A stretch of DNA of 5,750 nt from CAYOXX01 sp964408025 (GTDB lineage Bacteria; Acidobacteriota; DATKUA01), in the NCBI GenBank assembly GCA_964408025.1, contig CAYOXX010000127.1, positions 1 through 5,750 of the forward strand. The letters run 5' to 3'. The stretch's first letter is position 1. Each line of letters starts with the position of its first letter. The position numbers and the translations under genes are program-made. Shown here one piece after another: positions 1 to 5,738 of this stretch. Below the pieces are notes generated by a model, which was given only the letters and a program-made list of their open reading frames with translations, searched no databases and was not told the origin of the DNA.

Positions 1-90
1 GTTGATGGAACTAGGAGACTGACCTTCGCCTATCTCGCCAAAGTTGGCAAGACGGACCGCTTTACGACATCTAGGCCCCGCGCAATGAAT

Positions 91-128
91 CGGGCTCCGG
101 CGCGGCGCGCCGGGGTCCGGTTTCTCTC
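91..128 (+). terminator. Strong GC hairpin followed by pyrimidine tract, possible terminator
   Basis: Bases 91-103 pair with 107-119 to give a 13-bp stem with a 3-base loop (GGC, 104-106) and only two G-T wobble pairs. The inner 7 bp are CCGGCGC with GCGCCGG. A pyrimidine tract starting TTTCTCTC (121-128) follows directly. This is the shape of a rho-independent terminator for a gene to the left, although the tract is interrupted by C and so is not a classical T run. It could instead be a GC-rich repeat or a leader structure for the beta-helix gene. Confidence 0.4.
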
Positions 129-170
129 GCTCTCTCGGGGGTTGCTGCTCCGGGTGTGATATAAGGGACC

Positions 171-176
171 GGGAGG
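171..176 (+). promoter_or_regulatory. Ribosome-binding site for the beta-helix gene
   Basis: GGGAGG lies 7 bases before the ATG at 184. It is a near-ideal Shine-Dalgarno match and supports that ATG as the true start. Confidence 0.75.
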
Positions 177-183
177 CCTGCCA

Positions 184-960
184 ATGCTGCCGGAGATCAC
201 CAACCCGGGAACCTATTTCCCTCACCTCGAGGGGTTCGCCCACCGCCGCCTCATCGACGGCGCCGCAGCGCCCTGGGACGCCGTGACCCGCATCAGTCGC
301 TACCTGGAGGAGGAGATCGCCCGCGCCCGCTCGGTCCTGCCCAACCGCGCTCTGGAGGGCCTCGAGGTGCGGGACCGGAGCCTGGGCCGGGGCGAAACCC
401 TGCTCGTGGCGCGCGGCCTCGTCGAGGTGCCCGAGGCGGTGCTGGTCGCAGGTGCCGGCGTCGTGCTGGGCGCCGGAGTCGTGCTCGAGCCGGGTTCGCT
501 GATCAAGGCCCCGGCCATCATCGGCGCGGGCACGGAGGTGAGGCACGGCGCTTACCTGCGCGGCGACGTTCTGGTCGGCGAGCGCTGCACGATCGGGCAC
601 GCCACGGAGGTCAAGAATTCAGTCTTCATGGACCACGCCGAGGCCGGCCACTTCGCCTACGTCGGCGACTCTATCCTCGGCTCCTACGTCAACCTTGGCG
701 CCGGCACCAAGCTGGCCAACCTGCGCCTGCGGCGACGGGCGGACAAGCTCAGCGGTACCTTCCCGCCGCTCAGCCTCCGCTTCGGCAAGGAGACGGTTCC
801 CGCGGGCGTCCCGAAACTGGGCGCCGTGCTCGGCGACCACTGCGAGACCGGCTGCAACTCCGTCACCACTCCCGGCGTTTTCTGCGGGGCCGGCTGCTGG
901 ATCTACGCCAACGCCACCGTAAAGCAGGGGTACTATCCGCCCCGCAGCGTGATCCGCTGA
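184..960 (+). CDS. Single-domain left-handed beta-helix (hexapeptide) protein, GlmU C-terminal-like
   Basis: A 258-residue protein with no signal peptide, probably cytoplasmic. From about residue 70 to 248 it shows hexapeptide-type periodicity typical of left-handed beta-helix acyltransferases. The stretch EVKNSVF (142-148), then AGHFAYVGDS (154-163), then VNLGAGTK (169-176) and N179 follows the acetyltransferase half of GlmU, where the equivalent histidine (here H156) is the catalytic base. The N-terminal nucleotidyltransferase domain of GlmU, with its GxGTRM-type loop, is absent: residues 1-65 are a short alpha-rich lead-in. Stand-alone relatives are often annotated as sugar-nucleotide pyrophosphorylase or LpxA-family transferase. 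The most likely role is an acyl or acetyl transfer to a sugar substrate, but the substrate cannot be read from sequence. The ATG is supported by GGGAGG 7 bases upstream. It is 188 bases from ftsZ, which has its own promoter, so co-transcription is not required. Fold confidence is high and function confidence low. Confidence 0.85.
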   Translation: MLPEITNPGTYFPHLEGFAHRRLIDGAAAPWDAVTRISRYLEEEIARARSVLPNRALEGLEVRDRSLGRGETLLVARGLVEVPEAVLVAGAGVVLGAGVVLEPGSLIKAPAIIGAGTEVRHGAYLRGDVLVGERCTIGHATEVKNSVFMDHAEAGHFAYVGDSILGSYVNLGAGTKLANLRLRRRADKLSGTFPPLSLRFGKETVPAGVPKLGAVLGDHCETGCNSVTTPGVFCGAGCWIYANATVKQGYYPPRSVIR

Positions 961-1028
961 GCGCGGAATCCGGCTTATTCCAATCGGCTCAATCATTTAG
1001 CGCCAATATTTACGATGCGAAAAAAAGA

Positions 1029-1057
1029 TTGCGTATAAATTCCAGATATTGTATAAT
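1029..1057 (+). promoter_or_regulatory. Probable sigma70-type promoter of ftsZ
   Basis: A perfect -10 box TATAAT (1052-1057) sits 17 bases downstream of TTGCGT (1029-1034), which matches the first three positions of TTGACA. A run of seven A (1020-1026) just upstream resembles an UP element. The segment is AT-rich against strongly GC-rich genes on both sides. Transcription would begin near A1064, giving a leader of about 85 bases before the ATG at 1149. A second, weaker -10-like TATAAA lies at 1034-1039. Confidence 0.7.
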
Positions 1058-1135
1058 GTCTTGATCTGTAACACTATACCGTGTGTGGAGCCAACTTGGG
1101 GTGTGCCATACGCGATCGCGGTTGCGTGTAGTGTC

Positions 1136-1141
1136 GGGGGG
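1136..1141 (+). promoter_or_regulatory. Ribosome-binding site that fixes the ftsZ start
   Basis: GGGGGG lies 7 bases before the ATG at 1149. The upstream in-frame GTG at 1083 has no comparable purine-rich site and would begin only about 19 bases after the predicted transcription start, so the ATG is preferred. Confidence 0.6.
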
Positions 1142-1148
1142 TTACCAG

Positions 1149-2393
1149 ATGAGCGAGAGTGGCGAGCCGGTGCGGGAGCCGTTGCCAATCCGGTTCGAGG
1201 AGGAGGCGCTGGTGCCGGTGATCAAGGTCGTAGGCATCGGCGGCGCTGGCGGCAACGCCATAAACCGGATGATCGCCGGCAAGGTGCAGAGCGTGCAGTT
1301 CATCACCATCAACACCGACCTCCAGGACCTGCGCGCCAACCGGTCGCCGGAGAAGCTGCAGATCGGCGCCAAGCTGACCAAGGGCCTGGGTTGCGGCTCG
1401 AACCCCGACAAGGGCCGCCAGGCGGCGCTTGAGGACACCGACAAGATCATGGAAGCCCTCGAGGGCGCCGACATGGTGTTCGTCACCGCCGGCCTGGGCG
1501 GCGGCACCGGCACGGGCGCCGCGCCGATAGTGGCCAGCCTGGCCACCGAGATGGGCGCGCTGACGGTGGCGGTGGTCACCAAGCCGTTCGTCTTCGAGGG
1601 CAGGATACGGATAATGCAGGCTGAGCGGGGGCTGCGGGAGCTGCACGAGTGCGTCGACACGGTGCTGGCGATCCCCAACGAGCGCCTGCTGCACACCGTC
1701 GACAAAAAGACCTCCTTGCTGGACGCCTTCGTGCTGGCCGACGACGTGCTGCGCCAGGGCGTGCAGGGGATCAGCGACCTGATCACCATCCCCGGGGTCA
1801 TCAACCTCGACTTCGCCGACGTCAAGGAGACGATGAGCGGCATGGGCATGGCGCTGATGGGCACCGGCATCGCCGAGGGCGAGCAGCGCGCGGCCGAGGC
1901 GGCGCAGCGGGCCATCTCGAGTCCGCTGCTCGAGGAGTCCTCGATCGAGGGTGCCCGCGGCGTGCTGATCAACATCACCGGCGGCCCCGACGTGACGCTG
2001 CACGAGGTCAACACCGCCGCCCACACCATCTACGAGGCGGCCGACGACGACGCCCACATCATCTTCGGCTCCGTGATCGATCCGGAGATGAAGGGGAAGC
2101 TGAAGCTGACGGTGATCGCCACCGGCTTCGAGGGCGAGCGCCGCGCGCGCGCCGGCGGCGAGCTGGACAACGTCGCCTCGCTGGCCGCCCGCCAGGCTGC
2201 CCTGGAGGCTGCGCAGGCCTCGCACTCCTCGAGCGCGGCCCCGGCAGGAGGCTCCAACTCCTTCTACCGCGGCGCCGAGGCGAGCGAGTCCGTGCCCGAG
2301 GAGTTCGCCAACAACAGCTTCGGCGGCCGCGACAGCGACGAGCTCGAGGAGCTCGACAGCCCCGCATACATGCGCCGCAAGGTGATGGACTAG
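1149..2393 (+). CDS. ftsZ: Cell division protein FtsZ (tubulin-like GTPase)
   Basis: FtsZ polymerises with GTP into the Z-ring at midcell and recruits the division machinery. The 414-residue protein has all the landmarks: GTP-binding T1 loop GIGGAGGN (29-36), NTD (55-57), tubulin signature GGGTGTG (117-123), the KPF.FEGR segment (145-152), IPNERLL (175-181), and the T7 synergy loop NLDFAD (219-224) with catalytic D221 and D224. The C-terminal globular subdomain runs to about residue 330. A linker of about 70 residues, first Ala/Ser-rich and then acidic, leads to the C-terminal peptide DSPAYMRRKVMD (403-414), which in other bacteria binds FtsA, ZipA or similar tethers. Length is normal for the family. 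The start at 1149 is chosen over an in-frame GTG at 1083 because of the ribosome-binding site. One oddity is GLGCGSNP (79-86), where most FtsZ proteins read GLGAGANP. ftsA, ftsQ and mur genes are not adjacent, and a private promoter and terminator suggest a single-gene unit. Confidence 0.98.
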   Translation: MSESGEPVREPLPIRFEEEALVPVIKVVGIGGAGGNAINRMIAGKVQSVQFITINTDLQDLRANRSPEKLQIGAKLTKGLGCGSNPDKGRQAALEDTDKIMEALEGADMVFVTAGLGGGTGTGAAPIVASLATEMGALTVAVVTKPFVFEGRIRIMQAERGLRELHECVDTVLAIPNERLLHTVDKKTSLLDAFVLADDVLRQGVQGISDLITIPGVINLDFADVKETMSGMGMALMGTGIAEGEQRAAEAAQRAISSPLLEESSIEGARGVLINITGGPDVTLHEVNTAAHTIYEAADDDAHIIFGSVIDPEMKGKLKLTVIATGFEGERRARAGGELDNVASLAARQAALEAAQASHSSSAAPAGGSNSFYRGAEASESVPEEFANNSFGGRDSDELEELDSPAYMRRKVMD

Positions 2394-2433
2394 CCGCGGC
2401 GATACCACCGCCTCCGGCTTCGATGCAACCCTT

Positions 2434-2463
2434 GTGCTCCTCTGCCAGGAGCGCTATTATTCT
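2434..2463 (+). terminator. Probable rho-independent terminator of ftsZ
   Basis: Bases 2434-2441 pair with 2447-2454 in an 8-bp stem (one G-T pair) around the 5-base loop CTGCC. The T-rich stretch TATTATTCT (2455-2463) follows at once. It lies about 40 bases after the ftsZ stop codon, the expected place for a terminator. The T tract is interrupted by two A residues, so efficiency may be moderate. Confidence 0.6.
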
Positions 2464-2506
2464 CCTACCCGTATGATTTCGGATACGCTGAAGAGACCGC
2501 GTAAGA

Positions 2507-2518
2507 ATTAACGTTAAT
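2507..2518. repeat. Perfect 12-bp palindrome ATTAACGTTAAT
   Basis: The sequence reads the same on both strands across all 12 bases. It is AT-rich and has no spacer, the form of a dimeric regulator site rather than an RNA hairpin. Which regulator, if any, cannot be told. It lies more than 300 bases from the radical SAM start codon, so a role as that gene's operator is not obvious. Confidence 0.5.
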
Positions 2519-2575
2519 GAACATCAATGCACGTTGTTGTCCTGATCTTTGTTTTTATGACGTTATATTCCGAAG

Positions 2576-2609
2576 CCTCGGTTAGCAATAGACCTCGGTT
2601 TGCAATAGG
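2576..2609. repeat. Two tandem 17-base direct repeats
   Basis: CCTCGGTTAGCAATAGA (2576-2592) is followed immediately by CCTCGGTTTGCAATAGG (2593-2609). They differ at two of 17 positions. The second copy runs into the left end of the inverted-repeat element, so the pair may mark a duplicated edge of that element. Confidence 0.75.
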
Positions 2610-2679
2610 GGCCGTCTCCGCCAAGGCGGACGGCGGATTATTCTGCCCACAACAGCGGGCGCGATAAAGCGCGCCCCTA
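2606..2679. repeat. GC-rich inverted-repeat element, possible dispersed or MITE-like repeat
   Basis: The element is bounded by TAGGGGC (2606-2612) and its exact inverse GCCCCTA (2673-2679), and carries two internal hairpins. The first is TCCGCC (2617-2622) against GGCGGA (2625-2630). The second is a perfect 7-bp stem GGGCGCG (2657-2663) and CGCGCCC (2670-2676) around the loop ATAAAG. There is no T run after the second stem, so it is not a standard terminator. Similar boundaries and stacked GC hairpins are seen in small non-coding dispersed repeats. Only one copy is visible in this window, so repeat status in the genome is inference. Confidence 0.5.
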
Positions 2680-2828
2680 CAATTAGTTGCGAGATGTGCA
2701 GTTAGTATCGAGGTCGGAAAGATATTGTGGGCGCAACAATCCACATATGAGGTCCGATCTGTTCAATCCGTGGTGATCGATTACATGATTTCTTACGTGA
2801 TATATCTAGGGCGCCCGCGGCGGATGAG

Positions 2829-4391
2829 ATGAGGTCGAGCCGCTACCGCAGCACGATCGCAACCCTGCTCGGTCGGGAAAAGCAGGTGCGTTCGCTGCCC
2901 GACGGCGGCGAGCTGCGCGTCTGCCTCGCCTACCCCAACTCCTACCGGGTCGGCATGGCCAGCCTCGGTTTCCAGGTTGTGCGCCGCCTCTTCGCCCGGG
3001 CCGGCTGCCGCGTCGAGCGCACCTTCATGCCGGGCGCCGCCGAGGAGCGCGGGCTTGGAGCCGCCGCCGGCCCCCTGGTGGCCTGGGAATCGCTCGAGCC
3101 GCCGGGCCGCTTCGAGCTGCTGGCCTTCAGCGTCCCATTCGAGCTGGACTACACCAACCTGGTGCGCATGCTGCTGCTCTCGGGGCTGCCGCCGCGCGCC
3201 GCCGACAGGCACCAGGACCACCCGCTGGTCATCGCCGGGGGCGCGGCGGCGACCATCAATCCGCGGCCGCTCTCGCCCTTCCTGGACGCCGTGGTCCTGG
3301 GCGAGTCGGAGCGGCCGCTGCCGCTGCTGGCGGAGACCGTCAGTGAGCTGCGCGGCGACCGCGTGGCCCTACTCGGGGCTCTGGCTGAGCTGCCGGGCGT
3401 ATACGTTCCGGCTCTGCACGACGATCCGGAGTCGCGGCGCCTGGAGCCGCCCCTTCTGCTTCCCGCTGATATAGCCCTCTCCGATGCCGTATCCGCCGAT
3501 GCCGAGTTCGGCGAGTCGGTGCTGATGGAGGTGGGCCGTGGCTGCAGCATGGGGTGCCGCTTCTGCTGGGCCGGGTGGGCCTGCCGGCCGCCGCGCGGCC
3601 ACGACCTCGAGGCGATGCTGGCGGCCGTAGACACCCTGCCCCCGGAATCGGACCGCATCGGCCTCATCGCCTCCAGCCACTTCGATCACCCGCAATTCAT
3701 GGATCTGATAAGAGGACTTAGACGAAGGGGCAAACGGTTGGCCGTCTCGGCGCTGAGGATCGATCAGCTCGACGACGAGCTGCTCGCCTGCCTCGCAGAG
3801 AGCGGCACGCGCAGCGTAGCCCTCGCCCCAGAGACCGGCTGCGAGAGCCTGCGCAGGAGGGTCGGTAAGCGGATCAGCGATGAGCAGGTGGTCGACGCCG
3901 CCCATCGAGTGGCCGAGGCCGGTTTGCGCTCGCTGAAACTCTACTTTCTCGTCGGCCTGCCGGGCGAGACCGCGGCCGATGTCGAGGCCATCCCGGATCT
4001 CGTGGGCAGGATCGCGGAAGCCGCCGGCGGGCGACTGAGGCTTTCGCTCAGCGTCAACATCTTCATACCCAAGCCGGGGACACCCTGGGGCGGCGAGCCG
4101 CTGGCGGCTGAGCGCGAGCTGCGTCGGCGGCTGAGGCGGCTGCGCAGGGGCCTCTCGTGTCTACCCGGACTGGAAGTGGCGACTATGGCCCCCTGGGAGG
4201 CGGTGCTGCAGACGCTGCTCGGCCGCGGCGGCGAGGAGCTGGGCGAGCTGTTGCTGCGCGCGGCGGAGGAAGGCTGGTCGCTGAGACGGCTCCGGGACGA
4301 GGCGCCGCCGGAGTGGATCGAGCGCTACGTCTACGGCGGCGGCCTACAGGCCGGTGGGCGTACTGCAGGGGCCGCTGAAGATATCGGATAG
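2829..4391 (+). CDS. Radical SAM protein with N-terminal B12-binding-like domain, unknown substrate
   Basis: A 520-residue protein. The N-terminal part (about 29-170) follows the Rossmann-like B12-binding domain that precedes many radical SAM cores: LAYPNSYRVGMASLGFQVV (33-51), LDYTNLVRMLLLSGLP (106-121), PLVIAGGAA (132-140) and GESERPLPLL (158-167). The core begins EVGRGCSMGCRFCWAG (234-249), with C239, C243 and C246 as ligands of the 4Fe-4S cluster that cleaves S-adenosylmethionine. Further core landmarks are SALRIDQL (307-314), APETGCESLRRRVGK (333-347), LYFLVGLPGET (371-381) and IPKPGTPW (413-420). The pattern CRFCxAGxxxRPxR places it near the uncharacterised B12-binding radical SAM family often labelled TIGR03960. 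In that family the gene is often found with a DUF2344 partner, which is not visible here. No reaction is known, and the B12-like domain need not bind cobalamin. The ATG has only a weak purine-rich stretch before it (GGATGAG, touching the start) and no convincing promoter. The C-terminal 100 residues are charged and helical. Confidence 0.9.
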   Translation: MRSSRYRSTIATLLGREKQVRSLPDGGELRVCLAYPNSYRVGMASLGFQVVRRLFARAGCRVERTFMPGAAEERGLGAAAGPLVAWESLEPPGRFELLAFSVPFELDYTNLVRMLLLSGLPPRAADRHQDHPLVIAGGAAATINPRPLSPFLDAVVLGESERPLPLLAETVSELRGDRVALLGALAELPGVYVPALHDDPESRRLEPPLLLPADIALSDAVSADAEFGESVLMEVGRGCSMGCRFCWAGWACRPPRGHDLEAMLAAVDTLPPESDRIGLIASSHFDHPQFMDLIRGLRRRGKRLAVSALRIDQLDDELLACLAESGTRSVALAPETGCESLRRRVGKRISDEQVVDAAHRVAEAGLRSLKLYFLVGLPGETAADVEAIPDLVGRIAEAAGGRLRLSLSVNIFIPKPGTPWGGEPLAAERELRRRLRRLRRGLSCLPGLEVATMAPWEAVLQTLLGRGGEELGELLLRAAEEGWSLRRLRDEAPPEWIERYVYGGGLQAGGRTAGAAEDIG

Positions 4392-4504
4392 CAGTTGGGC
4401 CTCTCTGCCGTAGCGGGAGCACCGACCGCGGTCGCGACACTGACCTCGACATATCGAGTTACGCGTTAGGACTTATGTCACCGAACATCCGAGCCGATAT
4501 GGAT

Positions 4505-4510
4505 TATAAT
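4505..4510 (+). promoter_or_regulatory. Possible -10 box for the secreted GATase/CARDB gene
   Basis: A consensus TATAAT lies 134 bases before the ATG at 4644, in an AT-rich patch. The hexamer 17 bases upstream (CGAACA, 4482-4487) matches only the last three positions of TTGACA, so the promoter would be weak at -35 or need an activator. Transcription would start near 4517, leaving a leader of about 127 bases. Confidence 0.4.
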
Positions 4511-4604
4511 TGATGTTTCCTACATGCATTCGGGTCGTTTCGACGCACACACGGATTGATGGCCCTGCTTGTCAACCCGGATATTGCACAAGGCAAGTTC
4601 AAAT

Positions 4605-4626
4605 GAAGATATCGAGATCTTCTTTT
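4605..4626 (+). promoter_or_regulatory. Leader hairpin followed by four T residues
   Basis: GAAGAT (4605-4610) pairs with ATCTTC (4617-4622) around a 6-base loop and is followed by TTTT. It ends 4 bases before the ribosome-binding site of the last gene. The stem is short and AT-rich, so it is at best a weak terminator or a structure affecting ribosome access. It may also be chance. Confidence 0.3.
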
Positions 4627-4630
4627 GCCA

Positions 4631-4636
4631 AGAGGG
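4631..4636 (+). promoter_or_regulatory. Ribosome-binding site that fixes the start of the secreted protein
   Basis: AGAGGG lies 7 bases before the ATG at 4644. An in-frame TTG at 4569 would add 25 residues ahead of the signal peptide and has no such site, so the ATG is preferred. Confidence 0.6.
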
Positions 4637-4643
4637 CGTTGTC

Positions 4644-5738
4644 ATGAAAAGCATCCCCATTTTATTAGCTTTCTTCGTTCTCTGCTTTGCTGTCGGCGCG
4701 GTTGCGGACGAGGAGCCGCTCGCGAGCCAGGACGAGCCGCTGGTGTTCTTGAATACCAACTCAGAAATTTATGGGATCGGATTCAACGATCTTGATCTTC
4801 ACAGCATGCTCGGGAAACGGCTTCGCGCCGAAGGGTACAGAATTAATCATGGGAAGCTGGGGGATCTAACCGATGAAATCCTGGAGGGGATGGACGTTTT
4901 GATCCTGCTGGACCCCAACTTTGCATTGCTCGATGAGGACAAGCAGGCCCTGCGGAACTTCCTGCGCGACGGCGGCGGGCTCGTGCTGATGGTTTGTCAA
5001 GGTTATGCGGATCTTTCAAACTTAGGTAGTTTCCTGGTGGACTATGGGATTCGTTTTAACCCGAAAACATCGCAAGACACTTTGGCCGGCGTGCTGTCCG
5101 GCAGCCCTCTCAGTGGCCCCCGTTTGTGCCGGCAGATCGGATATAATGAAACAGGTAGGGTATATCAACTGCTCGACCAGGGAAACGCTCAGGCCGCCGC
5201 GGTAACCGGAAGCGGCTACATTGTGTCTTCCACTTCAACCCACAAGAACCTGGGAAGAGGAGGTATCGTCGTAATAGGTTACGACTGCCTGTTCATGAAC
5301 ATGTTCATCGATGATCACGACAACTCGGCGTTCGCCCTCAACGTGATGGACTACCTGACCAGCGGTTTCGACCTGAGCGTGGGGCTCTGCAAGTTCAAGG
5401 GAAGGAACGTAACGGCAGGCGACCGCGTGCGCGTGATCGGGCGGGTCCGAAACGTCAGCAGCAAGCGCAGCGAAGCAACCTCCGTGAGATTCGTTCTCTC
5501 GTCCACCAACGCGTACGACGGGAGCCCTCCGGAGGTTGTCGCCACCCTTGGTAATGTCAACCTGCCGGCGTTAGGGCCCGGTGGGTTCAAGAAGGTGAAG
5601 AAGAAATTCAGGGTTCCGAGCGGCGTCGCGCCCGGCGACTACTACGTCATCGCCGTCGCCGACCCCGACGGCACCAGCGGCGACGCCAATGCCGACAACA
5701 ACTACAAGGCCAGCAGGAAGCGGATCACGATCCGGTGA
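4644..5738 (+). CDS. Secreted protein with GATase-like (DUF4350-like) and CARDB domains, unknown function
   Basis: A 364-residue exported protein. Residues 1-21 are a Sec signal peptide: a short basic start (MKS), a hydrophobic core, and an AVA cleavage site before D22. The cysteine at 14 is not in a proper lipobox, so it is probably not a lipoprotein. Residues 31-240 look like the glutamine-amidotransferase-like fold seen in DUF4350 proteins: DVLILLDPNFALLDEDK (84-100), FLRDGGGLVLMV (106-117), then IVVIGYD (208-214) and FALNVMDYL (230-238). No Cys-His-Glu catalytic triad is apparent, so it is likely a binding or structural domain. Residues 243-364 match a CARDB beta-sandwich: a DLSV opening, VRNVSSKRSEATSVRF (268-283), PPGxY-like GVAPGDYYVIAVAD (327-340), and the closing ADNNYKASR (350-358). 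CARDB domains are adhesion or assembly modules on exported proteins. Hand-counted GC is about 48% over six sampled lines of the first domain and about 63% over the CARDB half. It is complete at both ends, but its role is unknown. Confidence 0.85.
   Translation: MKSIPILLAFFVLCFAVGAVADEEPLASQDEPLVFLNTNSEIYGIGFNDLDLHSMLGKRLRAEGYRINHGKLGDLTDEILEGMDVLILLDPNFALLDEDKQALRNFLRDGGGLVLMVCQGYADLSNLGSFLVDYGIRFNPKTSQDTLAGVLSGSPLSGPRLCRQIGYNETGRVYQLLDQGNAQAAAVTGSGYIVSSTSTHKNLGRGGIVVIGYDCLFMNMFIDDHDNSAFALNVMDYLTSGFDLSVGLCKFKGRNVTAGDRVRVIGRVRNVSSKRSEATSVRFVLSSTNAYDGSPPEVVATLGNVNLPALGPGGFKKVKKKFRVPSGVAPGDYYVIAVADPDGTSGDANADNNYKASRKRITIR

Larger units (their letters stand above)
1..183. other. Upstream intergenic or gene-end region
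   Basis: No gene can be called here. Frame 1 is open from the window edge to a TGA at 157-159, but its translation is arginine-rich, low in recognisable motifs, and runs through a strong hairpin, so it looks like chance openness in GC-rich DNA. Frame 2 reaches a TGA at 20-22, which could be the last few codons of a gene lying outside the window; the hairpin at 91-119 would then sit in its 3' region. Neither reading can be settled without sequence to the left. The last 13 bases hold the ribosome-binding site and spacer of the next gene. Confidence 0.4.
2394..2828. other. 435-base intergenic region rich in repeats and palindromes
   Basis: No gene is supported here. In order it holds a terminator-like hairpin after ftsZ (2434-2463), a weak 5-bp hairpin (2470-2474 with 2483-2487), a perfect 12-bp palindrome (2507-2518), two tandem 17-base units (2576-2609), a GC-rich inverted-repeat element (2606-2679), a short ATTGT/ACAAT hairpin (2724-2728 with 2736-2740) and an 8-bp GGGCGCCC palindrome (2809-2816) just before the radical SAM gene. 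Base composition is mixed, with AT-rich flanks around the GC-rich element. I see no convincing promoter for the downstream gene. Confidence 0.7.

Noticed and set aside
1..159. Open frame 1 from the window edge as a partial gene
   Set aside because: The 52 codons read as arginine-rich sequence without motifs and cross a strong hairpin. Openness of this length is expected by chance in GC-rich DNA.
157..165. Extended -10-like TGATATAAG just before the beta-helix gene
   Set aside because: Transcription would start near 172, inside the ribosome-binding site at 171-176, leaving no usable leader. No -35 box is correctly spaced.
965..981. GGAAT/ATTCC hairpin after the beta-helix gene as a terminator
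   Set aside because: Only 5 bp of stem with a 7-base loop, and no T tract after it.
1074..2408. A 444-codon open frame on the minus strand opposite ftsZ
   Set aside because: It is the mirror of a GC-rich gene with strong third-position bias. Its translation is low-complexity and has no recognisable domain, while the + strand is unmistakably FtsZ.
2514..2744. A 76-codon open frame on the minus strand in the repeat-rich gap
   Set aside because: It runs straight through the tandem units and the inverted-repeat element, shows no motif, and has no convincing ribosome-binding site. It is most likely translated repeat.
2829..4391. Assignment of the radical SAM gene to a named enzyme such as a methylthiotransferase or magnesium-protoporphyrin cyclase
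   Set aside because: The CRFCxAGxxxRPxR pattern and lack of a TRAM-type C-terminus do not fit those families, and no substrate-specific motif is visible.
4423..4458. 12-bp palindrome CGACCGCGGTCG (4423-4434) and CTCGA/TCGAG hairpin (4445-4458) as a terminator of the radical SAM gene
   Set aside because: Neither is followed by a T run, and the palindrome has no loop. They may be chance in GC-rich sequence, although they sit in the right place.
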